Notes: generated by a model not told the origin, from the sequence alone. DNA of 64,000 nucleotides from Elmis aenea (GCA_947652605.1 OX393577.1:30135466-30199465); one strand, 5' to 3'; positions 32,346 through 47,572 are shown, counted from the first letter of the stretch. Made by a program: numbers and translations.

Positions 32346-34062
32346 ATGAAACTTCTAATATTCACGTTGGTGCTAGTCGTCCTTGCTGCTTTTATGGTAA
32401 TTATTAAACTTACAATATTTTGTTTTTACAACTTCTGTTCTGTATCACTTACCATTAACAAATTCTTAATATTGAATTTTTGATTAAAATAACACAAAAA
32501 AATCATTGTCTTAGGGTTTACTAAAAGTCAATTTTTAAATTAAATTAAATATGTTAAACTTTGAATAATTTTGTCATATTACAACAAAATTGTCATTAGG
32601 GCGGTTGTGTTGCACAACCTCCTTCGCCGCCACCTGGTTGTTCTGGAGGCCAGGGAGGACCAGGAGGACGACCCCCAGGTAAGTGAACGTTTTTCCCTAG
32701 TTGAAATTTTTGTAACTATTCATTATTCAATAATAATTCACATTTGTCTAATAAAGGAGATTTTTGAGATAAATCGAAGGTAAACAAAAATTTTAAATAT
32801 AATGAACTTATAAAGATAAAGCATTAAATCCAAAATTTAATAAAAATGGGGAAAAAACATTAATCTTTATTTTTTATAAAATTTTAACGTATGTACGAAA
32901 TTTTATAAAACACACTCAATAAAAAATACATTTTTGTAATAGTACACAATATGGAATAATAAATGTATGTGTCCTATAGCAATGCAAATAAAGCATTAAA
33001 CGCAAAGTTTAAAAAACGCCAGGAAGACACTAAGTTTATAAGTTTTTTGAAATTTGACGGAAATGAAATACAGTTTTAAAAAATTATAACTTTATTATCA
33101 AGCCATGGCATAGTAACAAATTTTACTTGCATGTGTGCCATGGTAATACAAAAAGATACCAAAAGTAAAAATTGGTTAAAGACACTAATGTTTGTCTTTT
33201 TTGAAATTTTAATTATATGTATATTTATATGAAATATATTCTTTTGGTAAATGATGCATAACTTTTTTATTAATTAATGTCACAGCAACAAATTTTACAT
33301 ACACGTGCCCTATAATAATACGAATAGATAGCAAAAGTCAAAATTACAAAAAGGACCGAATTTTTTTTTTTTTGAAATTTTAACGTAAATATGTACTCAT
33401 GTGGAATATGCTCTTTTCTTAAAAAATGCATAACGTTTTTATTAAATGATTTCACAGCAACAAATTTTATTCACATGTACCCTGTGGTAATATAAATAGA
33501 CCCCAGAAGTCCAAATTGATGAAATATTTCATTTTTTTTTAACTTTAACGTTTATATGTACTTTTATGGAATATAACTACTCTTCTGGTAAAATAAGCAT
33601 AACTGTTTTTATTAAAGGATGTCATAGCCAAAACTTTTACTGAAATATGCCCTTTGGTACCTTTATATGTACCTATACGAAATATACTCTTATGTTCAAA
33701 AATACATAACGTTTTAATTAAACGATTTGACAGCAAGAAATTCTACTGACATGTGCCCTATGGTAATACAAACAGATCTCAAAAGTCAAAATTAAATTAA
33801 AGCGAAAAGAGCTACCAAATTTTATATTTTTTTTAAATTTAACGATGTAACATGAAACATGCAAACATGTTAAAAATTGCATAACTCTATTATTAAATGA
33901 TGCCACAGCATCAAACTTTAATCACAATTATCTAACGGCAACAAAAGCTTAAAAGAGACGCAACATTTTTCGAAAATTAAACTTATGTGCTTATATGAAA
34001 TATTATAATGCAATTTTTTTTTAGGTCCATTCAATACCACTACAGCTGCATCAACTGGGTAA
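32346..34062 (+). CDS. Small secreted Gly/Pro-rich peptide (55 aa, three exons)
   Basis: I do not recognise this gene. Proposed coding exons are 32346-32396, 32600-32678 and 34025-34062. The first encodes MKLLIFTLVLVVLAAFM, a textbook signal-peptide core. The second gives GGCVAQPPSPPPGC followed by SGGQGGPGGRPPG. The third gives PFNTTTAASTG and a stop. All four splice sites fit GT-AG: donors ATG|GTAATT and CAG|GTAAGT, acceptors CATTAG|GGC and TTTTAG|GTCC. Frames join without a stop. The mature peptide would have two cysteines, PPP and GGxGG runs, an N-glycosylation site (NTT) and a Thr-rich tail. A TATA box lies upstream and AATAAA at 34093-34098 downstream. It could be a cuticle, silk-like, venom/saliva or immune peptide; function is unknown. 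Exon limits are inferred, not confirmed. Confidence 0.6.
32850..33990. repeat. Imperfect tandem repeat inside the peptide-gene intron
   Basis: About six or seven diverged units of roughly 150-170 bp recur. Each has a core like TGCATAACTTTTTTATTAA, then GTCACAGCAACAAATTTTA, then a TGTGCCCTATGGTAATACAA block. They fill most of the second intron of the gene at 32346. Confidence 0.75.
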
Positions 34063-35160
34063 TTAAGTAATTCCAATGGTTAACAACATATTTAATAAAA
34101 TTTGTAACACTTAAATGTGTATAATAAACAATGATCTAGCAATCACTACCTTAATTAGTATGGCGTTTACTATTACAACTACACCCACAGTTGGTTTAAA
34201 TCTACATTGTTATTATTGGGGTAATGCTGAAGTTGATTTAAAACATAGACCAAAAAACAGAATGCATATATGGAAGTTGTATTTATTAAAAAAGTTGTCA
34301 TACAATACAAGCTACTAAACCTCTTTTAAAACTATACAATAAGAAGGGCATACAAATATATAACAGAATTATTAAACTATCACATCAAGAAATGTTTACT
34401 AACTAATTTGGATAAATCAAGCCCTGAATTAATACAATTAGGTACATTATAGCTTTAAATACAAACACTAAGACAATGTATTAAGAATGCCTAAATAATC
34501 AGTCAGTTACTTTAAACATTATTATGATTAGATTTTACAAAACAGAACAATTAAATTAATAAGTATTGCTATTTGTATTTTTTGGTAAAAGTTTATTTTT
34601 ACTAACAAACATTGCTTTAAAAATGTAATAACAAATTTCTGCTTTGTTCTTATTTAGTACAGCTGTATACAGGGTTCTCGTTTTTCGAGAGCCACTATGG
34701 GGATCTCGTAAACGGTAAGAGTTACAACTTATCTAGCTTTTTTAGTTTTTGAGATATCGGGGGAAAAAGTAAAAAATATGATTTTTGTTTTTTGCCCGTA
34801 ACTTTTTTAAACAGTGTGCTTATTTTCCAGATTATAAATTCTTGTGGTCAAAGACCGTTTTATATGTTTGCATAAGCCCTTTCCATTTTGATTGGTTCTG
34901 AATATCACTGAAGTCTTTGTTTAATTTGATCTTAAATTTGCTGGAAACTTTTTTCCAAAACCACTGTTGAACTCTTCATAATTACTCTTCACTTTTTCAA
35001 TTAAAAACCAAAATTGTCCTGTGTGACCACAATTTATTCAGGCTCTCTGCTAGTACATTTTCTTTTGTTTCAATGTTTAATTGTGAAAGAATTTATAGGG
35101 TTGATGGAAAATATTTTAGTGTATTTTCTACAACATCAATACCGCTTTATAAGCTGTTAT
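34063..35160. other. Intergenic DNA with an element end
   Basis: Apart from polyadenylation signals (34093-34098 and near 34122) I see no gene feature. ATACAGGGTTCTCGTTTTTCG near 34668 followed by GGGGATCTCGTAAACGGTAAGAG looks like a terminus of the CAGGGT-type family with its subterminal module. The second end is not apparent. Confidence 0.45.
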
Positions 35161-35164
35161 TTAA

Positions 35165-36988
35165 CCCGTAACTAATGTGAAGCCATTTTAAGTACGCGCA
35201 CACTGTTCACCGGTCAAATTGACCGGCACACTTAAATCATGTTTTATCTATATTATCTTTACATTAAATGGTGGTGATACGTTTCACTAATTACATCATT
35301 ATACTATTCCCTATAATATTTGTTTCAACAAACCGCTTCCCCCTCCATTACTAAAATAAATAAATAAAAAGAACAACCCGACAAAATTAAAGCATTTATT
35401 CAAATTAACATAATCATATTACATTTGTAAAATTAAAAATATGCATATTATATAAAAAAATGATATACCCAACAGAAAAATTTAAACACATTCCTTGCAA
35501 ATAAGCCTGGAACATTGTGAGCACACAGGTTTTTTGCATGTTATGCAACCATGCGATGCTTTTCGTTCTTTTTTAGCAGGACACAAATAACAAGTCTTAC
35601 GCTTCGGCAATTTTCCTGTTTCAGTCTGTAATCCATCAGCTACAGATACGAGTATATCAATTTTTAAAATTCGTCTAATAATAAATCGAATTTCTGGTGC
35701 TGTACGGGAATTCATCAAACGACGTTCCATTTCGGGTTTTACTAATTGGATGGCCAGTTGTTTTATGAAATCAATTCGTTTCAATGCCAAATTATTTTTA
35801 CATGCACTGTAAAGTATGAATGCATTGACACTACTTATATCCAATATTCTGAAAAATATGGCCATAGGCCATCGTCTTGTTCTTCGTCCTGAACAATAAA
35901 TCGCGCATTTCTCATCCAGGGCATCAACACCAGCCTTAGTAGAATTGTAGTACCTGACAGTTTCTTACAAACGATTCAAATATAAAGGATATCGGTGCTG
36001 TAGGATCCAGTATTTTGCGTTCCTTTCTGCTTTCAGGATCGTCGAATCTCAGGGTACTAAGCAAAAAAAGGAAGCGACATTTACTCATAACTGCTCGAAA
36101 AATGTCCCTTCCTGAACCATCAGTTGCAAAAATTGCATTTACATCTTCATGGTTTGATTTGAATGCAGCAGAAAAATAGAGCAATCCTAGAAAAGCCTTT
36201 AGTTCAATTATATCTAATACTTTTAGTTCTGGACGATTTTGCTTTTTGTACTTTTCTCTCTCTCTCTTTCAATTCGAGTATTAGTCCAACGCAAAACTTC
36301 AGATAAAATATTGTTGTCCATAAGTAAATTCCACATTTCTTCTGGAGTTGCACTTTCTAGTCTAGCAGGTCCTCGTAAACCAGGGCGCTGAGATATTATG
36401 TTGCGTTTTTGTGTTTTCCTTTTCGACTTACTTGGTTCAGCTGTCCAAGAAAATTTATTTTTTCCAAAATATTGTTTCCTGTCGGCCACACTTACATTTT
36501 CATTACAATCACTATCACTGTCTTCTTCAATCGAATCAGAGTCATGCTCACTTTCTATGACAATGTCGCAGTCAGATTCTATGTCACTTGCTATTTCGTC
36601 AGTATCCGGTAAAGTGTCGTCGTCAACCTCTTCAAACCATTTCATAACCGTTTCTTCGTAGTCTTTGCTGGTTATCTTTACTCGTTTAGATGTACTGGGT
36701 CGTGATTCCATAATAAAACAACTTAAAATAAAATAACAAAATAAAATAATAACAAAATAAAAATGTATAACGTACTTACTGCGTCTGGTCAAATTGAGCG
36801 GTAGGAAACGGAATTAATGAATATCTTGAAAAATAAAAGGGCCACACAAATGCGCTTATATCAGTCGACTGACATTCAGAATGTAAGAAAATACACTGAA
36901 GGATGAATACGCAACTAGAAAATCAACCGCGCTATTTAAATTTCAAATAGTGCAATGGTCAAATTGACCGGAGCACAGCAGTTACGGG
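35165..36988 (-). mobile_element. piggyBac element, internally deleted
   Basis: TTAA lies at 35161-35164 and 36989-36992. The ends are CCCGTAACT and AGTTACGGG (with one internal mismatch region). Both subterminal regions carry the palindrome GGTCAAATTGACCGG. A minus-strand transposase gene inside has lost its catalytic middle. Confidence 0.88.
35482..36711 (-). pseudogene. piggyBac transposase, middle deleted
   Basis: This is a minus-strand remnant of a PGBD-type transposase. From ATG 36711 it has the acidic N-terminus (DIESDCDIVIESEHDSD) and the start of the DDE_Tnp_1_7 domain. The next segment (36184-35936) is out of frame with it and includes DGSGRDIFRAVMSKCRF. After RNC the text jumps to a piece equivalent to the GVD motif (STKAGVDALD), then MAIFFRILDISSVNAF. 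The C-terminal Cys-rich finger is kept (CYLCPAKKERKASHGC, CKKPVC, CSRLIC). About 200 residues, including the first two catalytic Asp, are absent near 35940. It cannot encode an active enzyme. Confidence 0.85.
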
Positions 36989-37125
36989 TTAAAATAATGT
37001 AATATTTAGGATACCTTCAATGTTCAATAATAATATCGATGAATTTTCTTTCTTATGTTGGATTTCCTCCTTAATCTAAAACCATGGTTTATTTTTCGGA
37101 ATTAAACATTTTTGTATCACTTGCA

Positions 37126-37813
37126 CAGTGGCGTAGCTAGAGGTTGTGCCGCCCGGGGCGGTCCCTGAATTTGCCGCCCCTATAAAAAAGAGTTGCTAAT
37201 TTTTGATTTTTGCCAAAAGCAAGCAGAGATCGACACAAAAAAGTGGGGGGAACACAGAATGCGCCGCAGGCGATTTTTTTTTAAATTTTAGACGTTCAAA
37301 CATGTTTTAAAGCAAAGTTAAATAATGGGGAATACTTTATCATCTTCCAAAATTACTGTTTTACAGTAGAACCTTTACTGATTTTTATTTTCTTTAATCA
37401 GATCGCCACCACTACCACGAAATTATTTTTAATAAGGGTGAAAAATCCCTGTTACAATAGAGTTTAAAACTGCATTGAATTTAATGCCTAACATAAATGA
37501 ATTGTTTGAAATTTTATTGAATGGTTGTACCCTATCATAAATTTTATTACTTTGAATTTCTGTCGTTACAAGGGGGCGGGTTTTCAGTGTAGCCAGGTCG
37601 ACTAGCCCGTTTTACCCTGTAACTTCGACAAGAAGTCTTTTTTTTAAATGCATTTTTATGAATTTAATAGCGCTAGTGTCGGTACTGATTATTATATCTG
37701 CTGATCCCTCATTACTCCGAGATTTTCATTTTTACCCCATTTGAGTAGACTAAAAGTGCCGCCCCAAAAAACGTGCCGCCCGGGGAGAACCGCCCCCCCT
37801 TGCTACGCTACTG
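37126..37813. mobile_element. hAT-type MITE, 688 bp, 8-bp target duplication
   Basis: The ends CAGTGGCGTAGCTAG and its decayed inverse GCTACGCTACTG are flanked by the duplicated CACTTGCA (37118-37125 and 37814-37821). Both subterminal regions carry GTGCCGCCCGGGG. An 8-bp duplication and CAGTGG ends are hAT hallmarks. No transposase. Confidence 0.9.
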
Positions 37814-37854
37814 CACTTGCAGAACACAACACAGTGTACACTTTTACATATTAT

Positions 37855-38215
37855 AACTTCATAACTACTTGTTAAATGACGCCAGGATGTTTAGCTCACT
37901 CTTATTCTGGTAATTCAAAATTCAAAAAATTCAAACAAACATAAACATTCTATAATGCGCATGCCTGCTCCGCTTTCACCAGCTCCATTTATTAGGGGTG
38001 GGCGATATCCAAATTTCGATATCGAATATCGATTTCGAAATTATATCGATATTTCGATATATCGACATATCGCCCACCCCTACCATTTACCCCAATCTTT
38101 CTGTCCCGACCACGCTTCGGAGCTGCACTTTTTTCTCCCACTGTTGCGTCCCGAACGCTGTGGAGCAGAAAAGTGCAAATAGAGTTAAAAGAGCTGCCGT
38201 CCCGAACGCGCCTTA
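37855..38215 (+). mobile_element. GCGTCCCGAACGC MITE family copy, upstream of lin-7
   Basis: It aligns with the right part of the element at 53143-54095: TTCTGGTAATTCAAA, AATGCGCATG, then GCGTCCCGAACGCTGTGGAGCA and the tip TCCCGAACGCGCCT. It ends 256 bp before the lin-7 start codon. It has been interrupted by the small MITE at 37993-38082. Confidence 0.75.
37993..38082. mobile_element. 90-bp hAT-like MITE with TCGATA core
   Basis: The ends TAGGGGTGGGCGAT and ATCGCCCACCCCTA enclose a palindrome of ATATCGATATTTCGATA type. The flanks CCATTTAT and CCATTTAC match at 7 of 8 positions, a hAT-like duplication. Confidence 0.75.
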
Positions 38216-38470
38216 GAGCAAGAACTATAACTCAGTTTCATCATCAGTCACCAGAGGGATTCAATCGATGGTTGGTATTGCTATCCTTGTTTACTCAGTG
38301 TTTTAATTTATAAACAGAACATGGGATGGGTAAATTTGCCTTTAAGAAAACTAAACGTCAACAATGATTAACTGTCAAAATATTTTGTGACAGAACAGTA
38401 ACATCTGCAGTATTGAGCTAATCACCGAACAGGGAGCTAATATTTCACTGTTAATAGTGATAAGTTTAGA

Positions 38471-39180
38471 ATGGCACAGTTAGGAGAACCTTTAACGCTA
38501 TCAAGAGGTGTGTTATACATATAATTTTATTTTATAACTGTTAAGTGTGTATGCCTTTTCAGATATTAAAAGATCTATTGAATTACTTGAAAAACTTCAA
38601 AAAAATGGTGAGGTACCAGCAACAAAATTAGCTGCATTACAGAAAGTACTTCAAAGCGATTTTTTAAATGCAGTTCGTGAGGTTTATGAACACGTGTATG
38701 AGACAGTTGATATACAAGGTTCTCAAGATGTGCGTGCATCAGCTACCGCTAAAGCTACGGTGGCAGCATTTGCAGCTAGTGAGGGTCATGCACATCCTAG
38801 AGTAGTGGAACTACCCAAAACCGAAGAAGGATTAGGCTTTAATGTTATGGGAGGTAAAGAACAAAATTCTCCAATATACATATCAAGAATTATACCAGGA
38901 GGGGTAGCAGACAGGCACGGAGGTTTAAAACGTGGCGATCAACTTCTTAGTGTTAATGGTGTGGTAAGTCCTGAATATATTTTGGTCAATTGGAGTTTGT
39001 TTTACACAAAATTGTATATTTTAGTCAGTAGAAGGGGAGAACCATGAAAAAGCAGTTGAACTTCTAAAACAAGCACATGGTTCTGTTAAATTGGTGGTAC
39101 GTTATACTCCTAAAGTTTTGGAAGAAATGGAGATGCGTTTCGATAAACAAAGAGCTCGTAGACGACAGCAATATACATAA
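38471..39180 (+). CDS. lin-7: Lin-7/Veli scaffold protein (L27 and PDZ domains)
   Basis: Lin-7 is a small adaptor of the polarity and synaptic scaffold that binds CASK/Lin-2 or Stardust through its L27 domain and receptor tails through its PDZ domain. Exons 38471-38507, 38563-38963 and 39025-39180 give 197 aa, the usual length. The L27 region is about residues 12-70 ([19 protein letters not shown]). The PDZ domain is about 93-175, with the ligand loop GLGF at 102-105 and [21 protein letters not shown]. The C-terminus [11 protein letters not shown] is typical. Splice sites are GAG|GTGTGT, TTTCAG|AT, GTG|GTAAGT and TTTTAG|TCA. The ATG opens [13 protein letters not shown], matching the family start. 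A possible distal polyadenylation signal is AATAAA at 40202-40207. Confidence 0.97.
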
Positions 39181-39417
39181 ACATCATGTCTCTTAAATTT
39201 ATGACATTCTTCATAATACAATAAAAACTTATCGTAAAATCTCACCCATATTATGCTTAATTTTTACTCATTTTGAAAATTAAATAAGAAAGGCATGTAC
39301 AGCTGTGAGACATTGTTGCAAGACATATTTGGTACTCTTGGCAGAAGCACTCTGTGACTGCATCCTGTAATTTTTAGATGTTACGCATTTTTTGCTAAAA
39401 GTTTAAGTCTTTTTATC

Positions 39418-39738
39418 AGGGCTTCGAACCGGAACTGAACCGAAAACTGGATCAAACCGTTATATTTGTCGGAACAAAAACTGGAGCTGAACCGAAAAAA
39501 AATATTGGTTAATTTCGGTTTGGTACATGTTCAACACACGCGCGCGTTTCGTTTCATAAATTATATTATTATCATATTATACACTTCTAGTTCTAATTAT
39601 TATACCAAATAAAAACATTTAAAAAATTTAAAAATCAATTACTCGGAGCTGAACCGAAAAAACCGTTATTTTTTCCGGAACCAAACTGATATAAATTTTT
39701 TTAATTGAACCGAAACGAAAAAAATAACGGTTCGAAGT
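39418..39738. mobile_element. hAT-like MITE, uninterrupted family copy
   Basis: It opens CAGGGCTTCGAACCGGAAC and closes CGGTTCGAAG. Both sides have repeated GAACCGAAAA blocks. A second, interrupted copy at 23436-24234 ends CGGTTCGAAGCCCTG, so the right tip here has decayed. It lies in the region just 3' of lin-7. Confidence 0.7.
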
Positions 39739-40466
39739 CGTTTTTTACCATATGTTTTATGCAATTTAAAATAGTATCTTGCAATGTTATGGATGCATAT
39801 TATGTACGAACTTTCAGTCTAAATCAAGCATGCATATTATAGTTGAGATTTTGCCGGTAATTTTTATTGATTGATGATGGACAGTTCACTTAATTTTAAA
39901 GTATTAAATATTTTTTGTGATGTTAAGATTGATTTTATAAGTACGTACTGTTTCTATTTGTTGTTTAATAATTTTTGTCATTAAGAATATTTTAAACCCA
40001 TGTCTTTAACATGAACTATTTACAAATTGTTGAATGTATTAACTTACGAAAGTTAAATTAGAACTAGCAGGTTACAGAATCTCTGCTATAAATTGAATGT
40101 TTGAATCTCTTTAGACAACGTTCTTCACAGCAACTCTTAATTTCTTATGTGGCATGTGTGAATTGTATTAATGGCACGTTGTATACATATATATTTATTG
40201 CAATAAAATATACCAAGCTAAAAAAAAAACATTCTAGTTAACTGTAATTATTTACCCAGTTCCACGCATAAAAGATCAGTATTCTGTGCAACTAATTTAA
40301 CTGTATTTGTGTTCCATGATTAATCGAACTTACTGCAAAACTATTGGCTTTATGCTGGTAATATAAAAAATGCATTATGTGCTTGCAAAATGCTTGTTAC
40401 AATGTTTTCCAGCAGGAAGCTGACCAGGAGGTCATTTATGCAAAAAGCTACATATCTTTGTTTATC
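39739..40466. other. Probable lin-7 3' flank, no second gene seen
   Basis: AT-rich DNA. AATAAA at 40202-40207 is followed by an A run near 40220 and could end a long lin-7 3' UTR; nothing else is recognizable. Confidence 0.4.
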
Positions 40467-40470
40467 TTAA

Positions 40471-42741
40471 CCCTCCGCTGCCCGCATGGCCTATTAGAAC
40501 CTAGGTACTCGCGTCTGAGACTTATTGCAGTACTTAAAAACTGAACCATTTAAATTGCAAAAAAAAGATTACATTATATATTATTAAATTTATTTGGACT
40601 TATACTTTATTTGTCTGTTTTACAAACATCACAAACATAATTTGAATGTTCTAAACAAATATAATTTTGGCATTTCATGCATGTATATTTCGTCATCCGG
40701 TTTTTTTTCCTTTCACAAATGTAACACCGTTTTCTGCTCATACCAGACTTTTCTTTTTCTTCTGTGTTTCTCTTTCTTTTGCTTGAATCAGTGCACGCCT
40801 CATTTCGCTCATTTTCCGGGTTCATTTTTATCGATATTGCTGCAGTACTTTGTCGTAGATCTCTAGGCAGAGATTGTAGTTTTGATCTTCTGATCAGTTG
40901 ATCAGAAACTAACTCCAAGGACACTCTTTTTATAAACTGTTTTCTGCCTTTTATGGTAGTGTTTTTATTGCCCTTGTACAAAATATACGCGTTTATTGCT
41001 CCTACATCTAATAGTGCATGGAATATGGCCATGGGCCATCGATTAGTATTTCTAGCTACTGAATAGGTTGCACGTAATTTGTCAATGACATCAACTCCAG
41101 ATTTCGTACTATTGTAAAATGTAATTATTTCTGGTATTTTTGCAGTCCCAGTGTCTGTATCTATACTGGCATCATTGTGCATTGTAGAAAGTAGGATTAC
41201 ATTTTTATTTTTTTTGGGAATGTATGACAGCAATGTCATATTTTTCTGAAATCCAAATTTTGATGTAAATTGATTTCTACATCGCACTGATGAAAAAGTG
41301 GGAGGGATTTCCTCTTTGTTTTTTCTGACAGTGCCAACATATGTAATTTTCTCATGCAAAAGATCTTTAGCAATGTTGTAGCTGGTGAACCAATTATCGC
41401 CCGTTATGTTTCGTCCACTCCCAAATATTGGTCTACACAATTTTTTCACCACTTCGTATGAACCGCAGTCTTGCTTGAATGGACCCTCAGGTTGTTTTTC
41501 CACATTTACTTCTAAATTAAACGTATAAAACGCTTTTGCATCTACCAGGAAAAATATCTTTATTCCATGTTTACCCGGTTTGCTAGGGATAGACTGACGG
41601 AATTCACATCTCCCTCTAAATTTTGCCAGCATTTCACCCATGGTAACATATTGACCGATTGTATAATTTGTTTTACATCCATGTACAAACAAATCAAAAA
41701 CTTCCCTTATAGGTGCTAGTTTATCTAGAACGCTTCTTTCTTTGCAAGTAGTTTTGTCGTCGAAACGGAGATTCCTCAAGAGCAGATGGAATCGGTTACG
41801 AGACATAACAAGCCGGAAAAGCTCTACACCAGAACCATCGGAACTCCACAAATCTTCCGTATTCAATTTGCTTTTTTTATAATACCCTGCCATGTACAGA
41901 AGTCCGAAAAACGCCCTTATTTCTAAAACATCAGTACATTTACAATCTCTGTCTCTTGAAAACTCCTCCTTCCTAGACTCAATCTGTTTGTTGGTATTTT
42001 CAACAATAACAGCAAGTAATTTATCAGTGAAGAAAGCTTGCCAACACTCAAGAGTTGAATTAGCATTCCTCGCACTTCCTTTTACACCTGGTAAAAATCT
42101 AACAATGTTGTGTTGTTGAGCTTTTACATTTTGTATAGGTCTCGTCAAGTACCATTTAGTTTTTTCATCTTTCCCAAAGACAAATTTTGAATTTATTGTG
42201 TCGCTGTCAACATCACTGTCTTCTACTGTTGAAATTTCTTGATCGCTATCTACGATATCTATTTGTTCTTCTATATAGTCCTCTTCGTCTTCATCGACAC
42301 TGTCGTTTGCTTCAGATAGGTCTGAATCTGACGAAGCATTTCTTAATTCTCTTATAAATTCCCCATCTTTTTCATCCACAGGGTTGAACAATTTGTTCTT
42401 ATCCATTTTGCACTAACACTATTAATTATTACTTAGTATAAAAAATCAGTTTTAATTGTAAATTATACTGTTTTAAAAGCTTGCTGCAACACTTCAAAAC
42501 CAATAGTACCCGCGCGGCGTCCAACAAATTTCCACAGACTCACGTTAGAAAAAACGAGTGCTTACTTCCATAACCGATCATTATAAATTCTATGAACATA
42601 CTGACGATACTGACCAATAAAAAAACCTTTATTTAGGGGATACATAAAAGGAAGGGTATAGTATATACACTTGCTCAAAAAAAAGATACAAACTATTTTA
42701 AGAAACCAGAGTCTAACAGACGCCACGCGGGCGGTAGAAGG
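40471..42741 (-). mobile_element. piggyBac element, 2.27 kb
   Basis: TTAA lies at 40467-40470 and 42742-42745. The ends CCCTCCGCTGCCCGCATGGC and, read inward from the right, CCTTCTACCGCCCGCGTGGC are imperfect inverted repeats. A single uninterrupted minus-strand transposase frame fills the inside, with about 130 bp and 335 bp of flanking untranslated sequence. Confidence 0.93.
40607..42406 (-). CDS. piggyBac transposase, intact frame but one catalytic Asp changed
   Basis: piggyBac transposases cut and paste DNA at TTAA sites using three Asp residues. This 599-residue frame has an acidic N-terminus (about 1-70), the DDE_Tnp_1_7 core (about 115-480) and a C-terminal Cys-rich, RING/PHD-like finger (about 555-597: CYICERKKNRMTKYTC, CMKCQNYIC, CDVC). 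The second and third catalytic positions look intact: D337 in TGDNWF and D439/D442 in SGVDVIDK. At the first, where the family has a [VT]DE motif just before FRGRC, this copy reads VTMGEML, so position 257 is Gly (codon GGT, 41636-41638). A GAT to GGT change would explain it. The enzyme may be inactive in cleavage yet still able to bind DNA. Confidence 0.93.
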   Translation of the reverse strand: MDKNKLFNPVDEKDGEFIRELRNASSDSDLSEANDSVDEDEEDYIEEQIDIVDSDQEISTVEDSDVDSDTINSKFVFGKDEKTKWYLTRPIQNVKAQQHNIVRFLPGVKGSARNANSTLECWQAFFTDKLLAVIVENTNKQIESRKEEFSRDRDCKCTDVLEIRAFFGLLYMAGYYKKSKLNTEDLWSSDGSGVELFRLVMSRNRFHLLLRNLRFDDKTTCKERSVLDKLAPIREVFDLFVHGCKTNYTIGQYVTMGEMLAKFRGRCEFRQSIPSKPGKHGIKIFFLVDAKAFYTFNLEVNVEKQPEGPFKQDCGSYEVVKKLCRPIFGSGRNITGDNWFTSYNIAKDLLHEKITYVGTVRKNKEEIPPTFSSVRCRNQFTSKFGFQKNMTLLSYIPKKNKNVILLSTMHNDASIDTDTGTAKIPEIITFYNSTKSGVDVIDKLRATYSVARNTNRWPMAIFHALLDVGAINAYILYKGNKNTTIKGRKQFIKRVSLELVSDQLIRRSKLQSLPRDLRQSTAAISIKMNPENERNEACTDSSKRKRNTEEKEKSGMSRKRCYICERKKNRMTKYTCMKCQNYICLEHSNYVCDVCKTDK

Positions 42742-42745
42742 TTAA

Positions 42746-43184
42746 TAATCCAAAAATTTGTTAAAATTTAGTTGTTTTGCCGTTTAACTGTTCATTGAAG
42801 AATTACAAAATATTGTAAAACAATACACTCCAAGAAACAAAAACATTTATGTACCCATAGATAATAAATGTAACTAATATTTTTATAGATCGATATAATT
42901 CTGTACTTTTAAAATGAATTTTGTTTACAAACAAATCACAATACGTGAAGAAAGTTGATGTTTTCTGTTGATGGTTGCATTGCATTTCCACATTATTTTG
43001 TAGAAATATTGTACAACAGAAAATACGTTATATTTTCTAACAAGTGAACACGTAGTGAACACCACAGAACACGTGAACACACTAGATCATAGAAGAAGAC
43101 ACTAGATAGATGATAGATACGTGGTAAATCCCACAGAAGGAGGTGAAGGAGCTCATAAGGAGCGGAACCAGTCATAACCTAAAA
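42746..43184 (+). promoter_or_regulatory. Region upstream of GMD
   Basis: No gene is seen. A short block near 43040-43090 contains GTGAACACG-type repeats and an E-box-like CACGTG (in AACACGTGAACAC), possibly promoter-proximal. There is no clear TATA box. The piggyBac element ends 440 bp before the GMD start codon. Confidence 0.35.
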
Positions 43185-47224
<4,040 letters not shown>

Positions 47225-47566
47225 CTGTGATGTTTATGCTTTTATAGTAAAGTGTGTTTATTTAGCTTTTTTTTGTGGCGAAACCAGCAAACTGTGAGCT
47301 TTGGGGTTAGACAAATATTTTATAGGTCTTAAGTAAAACTATAATAACGTTAATTATTATCTTACCCTGGTTCTTTCATTTAAAGTGACCATTTCATGAG
47401 AGAATAGATGTAACATTTACATTTTAGAATACAACAAAACTGTAGGTTTAATAGATTTTTCTAAAAACAAACATGTTTTAACATTCCACAAGAAGAATAG
47501 TAACTTATTGTCATGTTTTGTTAATTAAATTTTACAGTTTCTGTATATTGTCGTAAAATACTTGTA

Positions 47567-47572
47567 AATAAA
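47567..47572 (+). terminator. Polyadenylation signal of GMD
   Basis: AATAAA, 342 bp after the stop codon, followed by GTGTAATAAAAAAGC with a second AATAAA. Confidence 0.6.

Noticed and set aside
36398..36661. Serine-rich plus-strand frames opposite the piggyBac N-terminus
   Set aside because: They are antisense shadows of the Asp/Glu-rich N-terminal coding region.
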